Below the pieces are notes generated by a model that did no database searches, was not told the DNA's origin, and saw nothing but the letters and a program-made list of their open reading frames with translations. Shown piece after piece: positions 1-9,075 of a stretch of DNA of 64,000 nt. This DNA comes from Mycobacterium persicum (GTDB lineage Bacteria > Actinomycetota > Actinomycetes > Mycobacteriales > Mycobacteriaceae). The stretch lies in the NCBI RefSeq assembly GCF_002086675.1, contig NZ_MVIF01000011.1, positions 27,262 to 91,261 on the forward strand, written 5' to 3'. Both the position numbers and the translations under genes were made by a program. Position 1 is the first letter of the stretch, and every line of letters starts with the position of its first letter.

Positions 1-1261
1 TGCGCAGAATGATCACACCGCCGGATACCAGGACGAAGGCGAACAAGGTGCCGACGTTGACCATCTCTTCGAGCTTGGTGATGGGAAAGACCGACGCCGT
101 CGCGGCCACCACCACCGCGACCAGCACGGTGATCCGCACCGGCGTGCCGCGTGGCCCGGTCTTGGCCAGCTGCCGCGGCAACAGCCCGTCGCGCGCCATC
201 GCGAACAGGACCCGGCACTGTCCGAGCATCAGCACCATCACCACGGTGGTCAGCCCGGCGAGCGCCCCGACGGAGATGATGCCGCTGGCCCAGTACACCC
301 CGTTGGCCGTGAAGGCGGTGGCCAGGTTCGCCTGGCCGCCGCCCCGCACGGTGCGCAGCTGCCGGTAGGACACCATGCCGGACAGCACCACCGACACCGC
401 GACATAGAGCAGCGTGACGATGCCCAGCGACGCCAGAATGCCCCGCGGGACGTCACGCTGCGGATGCTTGGTCTCCTCGGCCATCGTGGCCACGATGTCG
501 AAGCCGATGAACGCGAAGAACACGATCGACGCCCCGGCCAGGACGCCGTACCAGCCGTAGTGGCTGCCGTGGGCTCCGGTCAGCAGCGACAGCACCGACT
601 GGTCGGCGCCCTTGCCCTGATGTTCGGGTTCGGGTTCGGGAATGAAGGGCGAGTAATTGGCGGCCTTGATGTAGAACGCGCCGACTATCACGACGAAGAT
701 GACCACCGACACCTTGATGGTGGTGACCACGGCAGAAAACCTCGACGACAACTTGGTGCCCAGCGCGACCAGGGTCGCCACCACCGCGACGATCAGCAAT
801 GCACCCCAGTCGAAGTTGACCGATCCGAAATGGATTGTGCCACCAGCAAATCCGAACACTGTGCCCAGATAGCTGGACCAGCCCTTGGCGACGACGGCGG
901 CGCCGACGGCCAATTCCAGGACCAGGTTCCAGCCGATCACCCACGCCAGGAACTCACCGAAAGTCGCATAGGAGAAGGTGTATGCGCTGCCGGCCACCGG
1001 AAGCGTCGAGGCGAATTCGGCATAGCACAGGGCCGCCAGCGCGCAGGTGCCCGCGGCGATGAGAAACGACACCCAGATGGCCGGGCCGGTGATGTCGCCG
1101 GCAGTCGAGGCGGTGACCGTGAAGATACCGGCGCCGATCACCACCGAAACACCGAACACCACCAGGTCTCTCCAGGTGAGGTCCTTGCGCAGCCGAGTGT
1201 CCGGCTCGTCGGTGTCAGCGATCGATTGCTCTACCGACTTCGTGCGCCATCGATCGGCCAT
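1..1261 (-). CDS. APC-family amino-acid permease, N-terminal part
   Basis: Integral-membrane amino-acid transporter of the APC (cationic amino acid) family. The reverse strand reads openly from ATG at 1261 to the window edge, about 420 codons, so the C-terminus lies outside. After a charged N-terminus of about 30 residues come the family signature GVSVVIGAGIF and a series of hydrophobic segments (for example LIVAVVATLVALG and IVFFAFIGFDIVAT). The last motif, followed by AEETKHPQRDVPRGI, is the usual conserved loop of the family. Position next to the FAD oxidoreductase matches Rv3253c. The substrate cannot be read from sequence; cationic amino acids are the family guess. Confidence 0.9.
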   Translation of the reverse strand, partial: MADRWRTKSVEQSIADTDEPDTRLRKDLTWRDLVVFGVSVVIGAGIFTVTASTAGDITGPAIWVSFLIAAGTCALAALCYAEFASTLPVAGSAYTFSYATFGEFLAWVIGWNLVLELAVGAAVVAKGWSSYLGTVFGFAGGTIHFGSVNFDWGALLIVAVVATLVALGTKLSSRFSAVVTTIKVSVVIFVVIVGAFYIKAANYSPFIPEPEPEHQGKGADQSVLSLLTGAHGSHYGWYGVLAGASIVFFAFIGFDIVATMAEETKHPQRDVPRGILASLGIVTLLYVAVSVVLSGMVSYRQLRTVRGGGQANLATAFTANGVYWASGIISVGALAGLTTVVMVLMLGQCRVLFAMARDGLLPRQLAKTGPRGTPVRITVLVAVVVAATASVFPITKLEEMVNVGTLFAFVLVSGGVIILR

Positions 1262-1302
1262 GCGTGTCCTCTCGCCTCCAGCTGTGACCGCACAGTACTG
1301 GG

Positions 1303-1308
1303 TACGCT
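1303..1308 (+). promoter_or_regulatory. -10 element, leaderless promoter of first FAD oxidoreductase copy
   Basis: TACGCT fits the mycobacterial TANNNT -10 and ends seven bases before the ATG at 1316, so the transcript probably starts at or next to the start codon. The same GGTACGCTGC block recurs before the second gene copy. No clear -35 is seen. Confidence 0.55.
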
Positions 1309-1315
1309 GCCGGGG

Positions 1316-2698
1316 ATGAGGGCGAGCTTGCGAAACAGCGCCGCAAACCCCAAGGACCACGCGGTCGTCATCGGCGCCAGCATCGGCGGGTTGTGCGCAG
1401 CCCGGGCGCTCGCCGACTTCTATGCCACGGTGACCGTCTTCGAGCGCGACGAACTGCCGGACACGCCCTCGTATCGCGGCGCGGTCCCCCAGGACCGTCA
1501 TCTGCACCTGCTGATGGCCCGCGGCGCGCTGGAATTCGAGGCGCTGTTCCCCGGTCTGTTGGCGGAACTGGTGGCAGCCGGCGTGCCGATGCTGGACAAC
1601 CGCCCGGAGTGCATCTACCTCGGCGCGGTAGGCCACGTCCTGGGCACCGGCCGGCAACTGCGTAAGCAGTTCACCGCCTATCTGCCGAGCCGGCCCCACC
1701 TGGAGTGGCAGCTGCGACGACGGGTGCTGGCCCTCGGCAACGTCGCGATCCGGCGGCGCACCGTCAACCAGCCGCGGTTCGACGGCGCACGTGACCGGGT
1801 AACCGGTGTGCTGGCGGAGACCGGCGCCGATGATCCGGAGTTCGTCGCGGCCGATCTCGCCGTCGATGCGGCCGGTCGCGGCAGTCGGCTGCCGGTGTGG
1901 TTGGCGCAGTGGGGATATCAGCGCCCGGCCGAGGACACCGTCGACGTCGGCATCGGCTATGCCAGCCACCGGCTCACCATCCCGGACGGACTCATCCGGG
2001 AAAAGATCGTGGTCACCGGTGTCGGCCCAGGGCAATCGCTGGGCCTGGGCATGTTGTGCTACGAGGACGGCAGCTGGATCTTGACGACGTTCGGGGTCGC
2101 CAAAGCCACCCCGCCTGCGACCTTCGACGAGATGCGTGAGCTCGGCTACCGGCTGCTGCCCAGCCGTTTCGCCGATGCGTTGGCCCGGGCCGAACCCGTC
2201 GGCGCCCCGGCATTCCTCGCATTTCCGGTCAGCAGATGGCGCCGCTACGACAAGCTGAGTCGCTTCCCGGCCGGGATCATCCCGTTCGGGGACGCCGTCG
2301 CCAGCTTCAATCCCACCTTCGGGCAGGGCATGACGATGGCGTCCCTGCAGGCCGGCCGGCTGCGCCAGGCACTGCAATCCGCACCCGGCGAGCCGGCCGT
2401 CGAATTCAACCGGGCCGCCGCCAAGATCACCAGACCGGTGTGGACGATGAACGCGATCGCCGACCACTGCTTCCAACACGCCGACGGGCCGATGCCGCGC
2501 TGGTATCGGCCGGTCGGCGCGCTCTACGACCAGTTCCTCGGTGCCGCTGAAACCAATCCTGTTCTGGCCGAATGGTTTTTACGCCGAATCTCGCTGCTCG
2601 ACAGCCTGTACACGGTGCCGTCGGCGCCAATCATCGGCCGCGCCGTGGCGCACAACATGCGGCTGTGGCTGCGCGAGCGCCGGTCGCCGCGACAGTAG
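1316..2698 (+). CDS. FAD-dependent oxidoreductase (Rv3254-like), copy 1
   Basis: Predicted cytosolic flavoprotein of 460 residues. The N-terminus holds a Rossmann fold for FAD: VVIGASIGGLCAARAL at about residues 15-30, closed by a strand ending in FERDELP. A second dinucleotide-fold motif, AADLAVDAAGRGSRLP, is near residue 180, and FGDAVASFNPTFGQGMTM near 325 is the GD motif that contacts the flavin ribityl chain. This layout is that of the group A flavin monooxygenase/geranylgeranyl-reductase superfamily. Substrate is unknown. The ATG at 1316 is chosen because of the promoter spacing and because the second copy starts at the same point. A near-identical paralogue follows at once. Confidence 0.85.
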   Translation: MRASLRNSAANPKDHAVVIGASIGGLCAARALADFYATVTVFERDELPDTPSYRGAVPQDRHLHLLMARGALEFEALFPGLLAELVAAGVPMLDNRPECIYLGAVGHVLGTGRQLRKQFTAYLPSRPHLEWQLRRRVLALGNVAIRRRTVNQPRFDGARDRVTGVLAETGADDPEFVAADLAVDAAGRGSRLPVWLAQWGYQRPAEDTVDVGIGYASHRLTIPDGLIREKIVVTGVGPGQSLGLGMLCYEDGSWILTTFGVAKATPPATFDEMRELGYRLLPSRFADALARAEPVGAPAFLAFPVSRWRRYDKLSRFPAGIIPFGDAVASFNPTFGQGMTMASLQAGRLRQALQSAPGEPAVEFNRAAAKITRPVWTMNAIADHCFQHADGPMPRWYRPVGALYDQFLGAAETNPVLAEWFLRRISLLDSLYTVPSAPIIGRAVAHNMRLWLRERRSPRQ

Positions 2699-2702
2699 CG
2701 GG

Positions 2703-2708
2703 TACGCT
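2703..2708 (+). promoter_or_regulatory. -10 element, leaderless promoter of second FAD oxidoreductase copy
   Basis: TACGCT lies six bases before the ATG at 2715 and starts five bases after the stop of copy 1. The surrounding GGTACGCTGC matches the promoter of copy 1, so the duplication carried its promoter with it. Confidence 0.5.
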
Positions 2709-2714
2709 GCGGGA

Positions 2715-4130
2715 ATGCGGGGGAGCTTGGCGAGCACGACGGATTCCAGGGACCATGCGATCGTCATCGGGGCCAGCATCGCGGGGCTGTGCGCGGCGCG
2801 GGTGCTCTCGGATTTTTTCGGCCGGGTGACGGTTTTCGAGCGCGACGAGCTGCCGGACGCACCGGCCAACCGCGCCACGGTTCCCCAAGACCGGCACCTG
2901 CACATGCTGATGGCCCGTGGCGCAGACGAATTCGACAGCCTCTTCCCCGGCCTGTTGAAAGACATGGTCGCCGCCGGTGTGCCCATGCTGGAGAACCGCC
3001 CGGACTGCATCTACTTCGGGGCCGCGGGCCACGTCCTGGGGACAGCACACACGCTGCGCGAAGAGTTCACCGCCTACGTGCCCAGCCGGCCGCATCTGGA
3101 ATGGCAGCTGCGCCGGCGGGTCCTCGACATCGACAACGTCGAGATCGTGCGGCGACTCGTTCTCGAACCGCGGTTCGCGCCCGCCCGGCAACGGGTGACC
3201 GGGGTGCTGCTCGCACCCCAGGAAGACGGTGATCCCGAGTTCCGGGCCGCCGACCTCGTCGTCGACGCGGCGGGGCGCGGCACCCGGCTACCAGTGTGGT
3301 TGACGCAGTGGGGATTTCAGCGCCCGGCCGAGGAAACCGTGGACATCGGCATCAACTACGCCAGCCAGCAGTTCCGCCTCCCCGACGGCCTGCTGCGGGA
3401 GAAGGTGGTGGTCGCCGGCGCCTCACATGACCAGTCGCTGGGCCTGGGCATGCTGTGCTACGAGGACGGCACCTGGGTGATCACCACCTTCGGCGTCGCC
3501 CATGCCAAGCCGCCGTCGACCTTCCCCGAGATGCGCGCGCTCGCCGACCAGCTGCTGCCGGCCCGATTCGCCGACGCGCTAGCACAGGCCGAACCGGTGG
3601 GCAGCCCGGTCCTGCATGCCTTTCCGGCCAGCCGGTGGCGCCGCTACGACAAACTGGAGCGGTTCCCGGCGGGCATCCTCCCGTTCGGCGACGCCGTGGC
3701 CAGCTTCAACCCCACCTTCGGGCAGGGCATGACGATGACGTCGCTGCAGGCCGGCAATCTGCGCCGGGCGCTGCAATCTCCCACGAAAAGCCTTGCGGCC
3801 GAATTCAACCGGCTCACCCGCAAGACGACCTATCCGGTGTGGATGATGAACGCCATCGGCGACATCACCTTCCACCACGGCGTCGCCGGGCCGGTCCCGT
3901 GGTGGTGGCGACCATCCGGTGCGTTGTTCGACCAATTCCTCGGCGCCGCCGAAACGAATCCCGTTCTCGCCGAATGGTTTTTACGCCGGTTCTCGCTGCT
4001 GGATAGCCTGTACATGATTCCGCCGCCGCGGATTGTCGGCCGGGCCATGGCCCACAACCTGCGGCTATGGCTCGGCGAGCGCCGCCAAGCCGTCGCCGGT
4101 AGGCGGCAAGCCGTCACAGCCCCACGGTAG
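2715..4130 (+). CDS. FAD-dependent oxidoreductase (Rv3254-like), copy 2
   Basis: Tandem paralogue of the preceding gene, 471 residues, aligned with it almost from end to end by eye. It has the same motifs: IVIGASIAGLCAARVL for FAD, VVDAAGRGTRLPVWL, and FGDAVASFNPTFGQGMTM. The C-terminus is longer and ends in a small basic repeat (RRQAVAGRRQAV) that copy 1 lacks. The last 17 bases overlap the end of manA on the other strand. M. tuberculosis has one gene here as I recall, so this is either a lineage duplication or a loss elsewhere. No function is assigned beyond flavoprotein oxidoreductase. Confidence 0.85.
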   Translation: MRGSLASTTDSRDHAIVIGASIAGLCAARVLSDFFGRVTVFERDELPDAPANRATVPQDRHLHMLMARGADEFDSLFPGLLKDMVAAGVPMLENRPDCIYFGAAGHVLGTAHTLREEFTAYVPSRPHLEWQLRRRVLDIDNVEIVRRLVLEPRFAPARQRVTGVLLAPQEDGDPEFRAADLVVDAAGRGTRLPVWLTQWGFQRPAEETVDIGINYASQQFRLPDGLLREKVVVAGASHDQSLGLGMLCYEDGTWVITTFGVAHAKPPSTFPEMRALADQLLPARFADALAQAEPVGSPVLHAFPASRWRRYDKLERFPAGILPFGDAVASFNPTFGQGMTMTSLQAGNLRRALQSPTKSLAAEFNRLTRKTTYPVWMMNAIGDITFHHGVAGPVPWWWRPSGALFDQFLGAAETNPVLAEWFLRRFSLLDSLYMIPPPRIVGRAMAHNLRLWLGERRQAVAGRRQAVTAPR

Positions 4131-5340
4131 CCCGGAACAGTTTCGTGGGCTCGTGCGCGAGCAGCCGAATCGGGCCGTCGTCAGCGGCCACCCAGGCAGC
4201 CATCCCCTGCTTGAGCGTCAACGACTTCGACTTGCCATGGACCATGGTCGAACCCTCGGTGCACAACAAGATCTGTGGGCCCTCATGGCTGGAGGGTGCA
4301 TCGATCTCGTGGCCCAGCTGATCCGCGCCGAGCGCGAGCAACGCGACCGCGAACTCCTCGGCCGGAGTGTCGTAAACCAGCTCCAGCCCGTCGCGCCGGA
4401 TCGGCGGCCGCAGTTGCGACTCCGCGGTCGGGGCGAAGTCCAGCACCCGCAGCAGCTCCGGCACATCGACGTGCTTGGGAGTCAGACCGCCACGTAATAC
4501 GTTGTCGGAGTTGGCCATTACCTCCAGCGCGAAACCCCGCAGATAGGTGTGCAAGTTGCCGGCCGGCAGGAATATCGCCTCACCCGGCCACAGGCTGATC
4601 CGGTTGAGCAACAACGCCGCGAGCACCCCGGCGTCGCCGGGATAACGCTCGCCCAGCTCCAGCACCGTCTTGACCTCCGCGGCGAATTCCGTCGCACCGG
4701 AGCTGAGGTAGTGAATGGCGCCCTCCAGCACGGCGGGCACCAGCACGTCGATGTCGGGCTGGGGGGCGGTGATCCAGGTGGTGAACAGCGCACGCAGGCC
4801 GTCGGCGTCGGACTGGTCGCTGAGCAAGTCGATGAACGGGTCGAGGTCCGACACCGCCAGCGCCTGCAGCAGCTCGCGGGTGCGGGCGGCCTGACGGAAG
4901 CCGGCCAGCGCCTCGAACGGCTGCAACGCCACCAGCAACTCGGGCTTGTGGCTGGTGTCGCGATAGTTGCGCACCGGCGACGCCACCGGAATGCCGAGCC
5001 GCTCTTCCCGTAGATAGCCCTCGATGGCCTGCTCGGCGCTGGGGTGGGCCTGCAACGACAACGGCTCGTCGGCGGCCAGGACCTTCACCAGGAACGGCAG
5101 CACATCGCCGAACCGGGTGCGCAACCCGTGACCGAGCTGTCCCTCCGGATCGGTGCTCAGCGCTTCCAGCAACGAGGTTTCGCCTTTGTCGGTTTCCAGC
5201 CAGGCGGGGTCACCAGGGTGCGCACCAAACCAGAGTTCGGCTTCGGGGTGGGCGGCCGGCACCGGCCGCCCGGTGAACTCGGCGATAGCGGTACGCGATC
5301 CCCAGGCGTATGTCCGTAACGCTCCGCGTAGCAATTCCAC
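4114..5340 (-). CDS. manA: mannose-6-phosphate isomerase
   Basis: Type I phosphomannose isomerase, 408 residues. It interconverts fructose-6-phosphate and mannose-6-phosphate, the entry step to GDP-mannose and thus to phosphatidylinositol mannosides, lipomannan and lipoarabinomannan. The zinc-site motifs are visible: PLSLQAHPS near residue 95 and FLPAGNLHTYLRG near 260. The GTG start at 5340 (MELLRGALRTYAWGS) gives the family length; an upstream ATG at 5454 would run back into the neighbouring gene. It lies seven bases after the TobH-like gene and is the last gene of a manB-tobH-manA operon. Confidence 0.93.
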   Translation of the reverse strand: MELLRGALRTYAWGSRTAIAEFTGRPVPAAHPEAELWFGAHPGDPAWLETDKGETSLLEALSTDPEGQLGHGLRTRFGDVLPFLVKVLAADEPLSLQAHPSAEQAIEGYLREERLGIPVASPVRNYRDTSHKPELLVALQPFEALAGFRQAARTRELLQALAVSDLDPFIDLLSDQSDADGLRALFTTWITAPQPDIDVLVPAVLEGAIHYLSSGATEFAAEVKTVLELGERYPGDAGVLAALLLNRISLWPGEAIFLPAGNLHTYLRGFALEVMANSDNVLRGGLTPKHVDVPELLRVLDFAPTAESQLRPPIRRDGLELVYDTPAEEFAVALLALGADQLGHEIDAPSSHEGPQILLCTEGSTMVHGKSKSLTLKQGMAAWVAADDGPIRLLAHEPTKLFRATVGL

Positions 5341-5347
5341 CTTGTAT

Positions 5348-6448
5348 CTATCCCCGCGCCAGTCGCAAATACACCGCGGCCATCTCCAGCCGAACGGCCA
5401 ATATTGCCAGTTGCTGTTCGGGACGTTGAGCGGCGGCCGCTGTGAGCGGGCCATCCGACCCGGCCACGCCGGGGTCCTGCGTCGCGTCCTCGGCCGTGAC
5501 CAGGTTGATGTCGTCCAGCCCGGCGATCCGGGCGCCGACCACCGTCCGCTCCCCGGCCAACGTCAGCGCCAGCACCCGCATCCGCTCGGGCAGCGGGCCG
5601 TCGATCTGCTCGTCGTGGAACAGGGCATCCCCCGAATAACCGGCGGCACCGGAGGCCGCGCCGGCCCGCAGCGCCACCACCGCGTCGGCCAGCCAGGCGG
5701 CCGCGGCCACCTGCTGCGCGATCCGCAGCAGCACCGAGCTGCCGTGCCGCGCCAGGGCCAGGGTGGCGGCGTTGTCACCGGTCAGCGCAACCCGGCGTCC
5801 CGATACCCGCGCGGCAAGCGTCTTAGCCGGGTTGGTGAACACCTCGCGGGCGGCACTGTTGTGCAACGCCTCGGCATCGAGTTCGTCGGCCAGCGACGCC
5901 AGGTCGATCTGCAGCCTGGGGTCCACGGTGCTCAGCGCGGCCAAGCCCGCGGCCAGGTAGCGGCACAACCCGAACTCGTCGGGAACCCGTAGTCGTGGTT
6001 CCAGCACCGCGACTCGACCGGCCGTGGAGTCGCGCAGCGGACCCGCATAGGGGGCTACGACGACGACCCGCGCGCCTCGGCGCACACCGGTCGCGGCCGC
6101 TGCGACCAGTGCGGGATCACCGGGGTCGTCACCGGCGACAATGAGGACGTCAAGCGGACCCACCCAGGGCGGTGCCTCCCTGGCGAGCGCGATCGGCTCC
6201 GCGGCCGCAGCCGCGAGCGTCGATACCAGCATCGCCCCGGCCGTCTCGGCGGGACCTCGCCCGCCCACCCAGATCACCGTTCGGGGCCGGTCGCCGCCGC
6301 GCAGCAAGTCCAGTTCGCCTTCGTCGTGTGCGGCGGCAATCGCCCGCACCTGCGCACCGGCGGTCGACGCGGCGCGCAACAGGCCGTCGCGGTCGGCGGC
6401 GATCAGGCCGGCGGCGTCTTCGAGATCGACCGAGTGGACGGCACTCAC
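5348..6448 (-). CDS. TobH-like SIS-domain protein (Rv3256c-like)
   Basis: 366-residue protein placed between phosphomannomutase and phosphomannose isomerase. It resembles the SIS/phosphosugar-isomerase fold: a first sugar-phosphate-binding half with VIWVGGRGPAETAGAMLVS, then VLIVAGDDPGDPALVAAA, and a second half with RVALTGDNAATLALARHGS and LADAVVALRAGAAS. M. tuberculosis orthologues are named TobH after a tobramycin-cluster protein, but no reaction is established as far as I know. The start overlaps the manB stop by four bases (ATGA), so the two are translationally coupled. A role in mannose-phosphate metabolism is inferred from position only. Confidence 0.78.
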   Translation of the reverse strand: MSAVHSVDLEDAAGLIAADRDGLLRAASTAGAQVRAIAAAHDEGELDLLRGGDRPRTVIWVGGRGPAETAGAMLVSTLAAAAAEPIALAREAPPWVGPLDVLIVAGDDPGDPALVAAAATGVRRGARVVVVAPYAGPLRDSTAGRVAVLEPRLRVPDEFGLCRYLAAGLAALSTVDPRLQIDLASLADELDAEALHNSAAREVFTNPAKTLAARVSGRRVALTGDNAATLALARHGSSVLLRIAQQVAAAAWLADAVVALRAGAASGAAGYSGDALFHDEQIDGPLPERMRVLALTLAGERTVVGARIAGLDDINLVTAEDATQDPGVAGSDGPLTAAAAQRPEQQLAILAVRLEMAAVYLRLARG

Positions 6449-7839
6449 GGTCCCGCCTCCGCCGGCAGCTGGGCCGCGATTTCGCCGCTGACCTGCTGCA
6501 CCACCGCATCGACCTCCTCGGCGGTGCGGGCCTCCACGTTGAGCCGCAGCAACGGCTCGGTGTTGGAGCTGCGCAGGTTGAACCAGCTGTCATCGCCCAG
6601 ATCCACCGTTACGCCGTCGAGGTGGTCGATGGACTGGACCCGGCTGCCGAACGACTTCAGCACCGCCTCCACGCACGCCTCGGCGTCGGCCACACGGAAG
6701 TTAATCTCACCGGACGATTCATAGCGCTGGTAGTCGGCGGTCAGCTCGGACAACGGCCGGTCCTGCTCACCGAGGGCGGCCAGCACATACAGTGCGGCCA
6801 GCATCCCCGAATCGGCGCCCCAGAAATCGCGGAAGTAGTAGTGGGCCGAGTGTTCGCCGCCGAAGATCGCGCCGGTGTCGGCCATCAGCGCCTTGATATA
6901 GGAGTGTCCGACTCGCGAGCGCAGCGGCGTGCCGCCGCGCTCGACGACCAGTTCGGGCACCGCGCGCGAGGTGATCACGTTGTGGATCACCGTGGCGCCG
7001 ATCTCCCGGCCGAGCTCGCGCGCTGCCACCAGGCTGGTCACCGTTGACGGCGACACGGGGTGGCCGGTCTCGTCGACCACGAAGCAGCGGTCGGCGTCTC
7101 CGTCGAAGGCCAGGCCGATATCGGCGCCGGTGTCGCGCACATAGGACTGCAGGTCCACCAGGTTGGCCGGATCGAGCGGGTTGGCCTCGTGATTGGGAAA
7201 CGAGCCGTCGAGTTCGAAGTACAAGGGCAGCAAGGTAATCGAGCCGATGGGGCCGAGCACGGCCGGCGCGGTGTGGCCGGCCATCCCGTTGCCGGCGTCC
7301 ACGGCCACCCGCAGCGGCCGCAGTCCGGTGGTGTTGACCAGCGATCGCAGGAATTTCCCGTAGTCGTCCAGCACATCCTGGTCGGTGCACGTTCCGGCCG
7401 GCCCGTCGTAGGCGGGCACGCCATTGATGAGATCGTCGCGGATGGCGATGAGCCCGGTATCCGCGCCCACCGGTTTGGCGCCGGCCCGGCACAGCTTGAT
7501 GCCGTTGTATGCGGCGGGGTTGTGGCTGGCGGTGAACATCGCACCGGGGCAGTCCAGCAGTCCCGAGGCGAAATAGAGCTGATCGGTCGACGCCAAACCG
7601 ATGCGCACCACGTCGAGGCCCTGTCCGGTCACCCCGTCGGCAAACGCGGCGGCCAACGACGGCGAACTGTCGCGCATGTCGTGGCCGATCACCACCTGCC
7701 GCGCACCCTCGGTGTGCATCAACCGGGCGAAGGCCGCGCCGATATCGGCGGTCAGCGACTCATCGATCTCTTCCCCGACCAACCCGCGCACGTCATAAGC
7801 CTTGATAACACGATTGATAACCGCGGCGGGCCAAGACAT
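6445..7839 (-). CDS. manB: phosphomannomutase
   Basis: Alpha-phosphohexomutase family enzyme (464 residues; also called PmmA, Rv3257c-like) that converts mannose-6-phosphate to mannose-1-phosphate. The four family signatures are present in order: the phosphoserine loop TASHNPAAYNGIK near residue 105, the magnesium loop AFDGDADRCFVVDE near 245, the sugar-binding loop GGEHSAHYYF near 330 and the phosphate-binding RSSNTEPLLRLNVEA near 425. It leads the manB-tobH-manA operon; the next step, GDP-mannose formation, is encoded at 14.3-15.4 kb. Confidence 0.95.
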   Translation of the reverse strand: MSWPAAVINRVIKAYDVRGLVGEEIDESLTADIGAAFARLMHTEGARQVVIGHDMRDSSPSLAAAFADGVTGQGLDVVRIGLASTDQLYFASGLLDCPGAMFTASHNPAAYNGIKLCRAGAKPVGADTGLIAIRDDLINGVPAYDGPAGTCTDQDVLDDYGKFLRSLVNTTGLRPLRVAVDAGNGMAGHTAPAVLGPIGSITLLPLYFELDGSFPNHEANPLDPANLVDLQSYVRDTGADIGLAFDGDADRCFVVDETGHPVSPSTVTSLVAARELGREIGATVIHNVITSRAVPELVVERGGTPLRSRVGHSYIKALMADTGAIFGGEHSAHYYFRDFWGADSGMLAALYVLAALGEQDRPLSELTADYQRYESSGEINFRVADAEACVEAVLKSFGSRVQSIDHLDGVTVDLGDDSWFNLRSSNTEPLLRLNVEARTAEEVDAVVQQVSGEIAAQLPAEAGP

Positions 7840-7969
7840 GGCGGGGCTCCTGACGACTGAGGTTTTCTGCGTCCCTTGGCCGCCAGCCTATCGGCCCGAC
7901 GAAGTCGCCGACGGCATCGGTCCGGACCGGAGCCGAACCGGCTGCGGGAATCGGCCGGGCCAGTCGTGA

Positions 7970-8440
7970 CTAGTCGGGTGGATCGGGCAACACCCGAAGG
8001 TGTCCACGGCGACGTCCATTGCGATGTTCGGACGGCGCGAACACCCCACCACTCGGAGCCTTAGCATGAACACCGGCCTGAACACCGGCGTGGTGGACCA
8101 CGGGATCGGGGAAGCCGTTGTGCGGCGAGCCGTTTCTGCCGGGATGGGCCACCGAATAGGCCCCGGCAGCGACGGGGCCGCCCTCGCGCACCGCGTCGGC
8201 CAGCGCAACCAGATCGTCCTCATCGGGATTGGTGGGTAGCGGTCCGGCATGGCGCACGAGTTCCCACCCGCGCGGCGCGGTGATGCGGCCGGCGTGGCTG
8301 ACGCACAGATCCCAGGAGTGCGGTTCGCGTGCGGTGGCGAGCGGACCCACGACCGCCGTCGAGTCCGAGTAGACGAACGTCAACGTTGCCACTGCATAGT
8401 GCGGACACCCGGGCCGGCAGCAGCGACGGGGTACGTTCAC
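7970..8440 (-). CDS. DUF3499 conserved protein (Rv3258c-like)
   Basis: Small actinobacterial protein of 156 residues, function unknown. The N-terminus has a compact cysteine motif, RRCCRPGCPHYAVATLTFVY, followed after about 30 residues by SWDLCVSHAGRITAPRGWEL; the cysteines and histidines could hold a zinc ion (inference). The second half is low in complexity and probably disordered. The GTG at 8440 is chosen because it places the conserved NVPRRCC motif at the N-terminus; a longer frame begins at 8491. It lies 130 bases upstream of manB on the same strand and is divergent from the gene at 8530. Confidence 0.75.
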   Translation of the reverse strand: MNVPRRCCRPGCPHYAVATLTFVYSDSTAVVGPLATAREPHSWDLCVSHAGRITAPRGWELVRHAGPLPTNPDEDDLVALADAVREGGPVAAGAYSVAHPGRNGSPHNGFPDPVVHHAGVQAGVHAKAPSGGVFAPSEHRNGRRRGHLRVLPDPPD

Positions 8441-8529
8441 GACCGAAAGGCTATCGTGCGGAAACGCCGCCGGAGCGGCGGACACGCGCATCCGTGCCAG
8501 CCGCGATGTGCAACCGTTACCATCGGCGC

Positions 8530-9039
8530 GTGACCGATTCCCGCGGCTACCCGCGCAGCGGCCGGCCGGGTGGCAGATCCGCGGCGGCGCGTCGGGTGCG
8601 GCGCCGGGGCCGCGAGTGGCGTGGCCCGCTGCTGCCGCCGACGGTGCCGGGGTGGCGCAGCCGGTCCGAGCGGTTCGACATGGCGGTGCTGGAAGCCTAC
8701 GAACCCATCGAGCGCCGCTGGCAGGAGCGGGTGTCGGAATTGGACGTCGCGGTCGACGAGATCCCGCGCATCTCGGCCAAGGATCCCGAGAGCGTGCAGT
8801 GGCCGCCCGAAGTCATCGCCGACGGGCCGATCCCGCTTGCCCGGCTGATACCGGCAGGGGTCGACGTCCGCGGCAATGCCACGCGGGCACGAATCGTGTT
8901 GTTCCGCAAGCCAATTGAGCGACGGGCGAAGGACACCCTGGAGCTTGGCGAGTTGTTGCACGAAATCTTGGTGGCCCAGGTGGCCAGCTATCTGGATGTC
9001 GAGCCCTCGGTCGTCGACCCGACGATCGACGACGACTGA
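8530..9039 (+). CDS. zincin-like 'metallopeptidase family' protein (Rv3259-like)
   Basis: 169-residue protein with a basic N-terminus of about 40 residues and a conserved domain starting MAVLEAYEPIERRW. Orthologues are often labelled metallopeptidase (Zincin_1), but the expected HExxH zinc site is degenerate here: the segment reads LLHEILVAQVASYL, keeping HE but not the second histidine. Protease activity is therefore doubtful. The GTG at 8530 is the start that keeps the basic tail; an ATG at 8680 is an alternative that would leave only the conserved domain. Divergent from the DUF3499 gene and convergent with whiB2. Confidence 0.7.
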   Translation: MTDSRGYPRSGRPGGRSAAARRVRRRGREWRGPLLPPTVPGWRSRSERFDMAVLEAYEPIERRWQERVSELDVAVDEIPRISAKDPESVQWPPEVIADGPIPLARLIPAGVDVRGNATRARIVLFRKPIERRAKDTLELGELLHEILVAQVASYLDVEPSVVDPTIDDD

Positions 9040-9075
9040 GCGCCGGGCTGCCCTAGATCCCGAACAGGATCCCGC

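Noticed and set aside
464..1315. Long upstream extension of the first FAD oxidoreductase frame.
   Set aside because: It runs antisense to the permease gene, its translation is Arg/Gln/His-rich without family resemblance, and the ATG at 1316 has a promoter and the conserved N-terminus.
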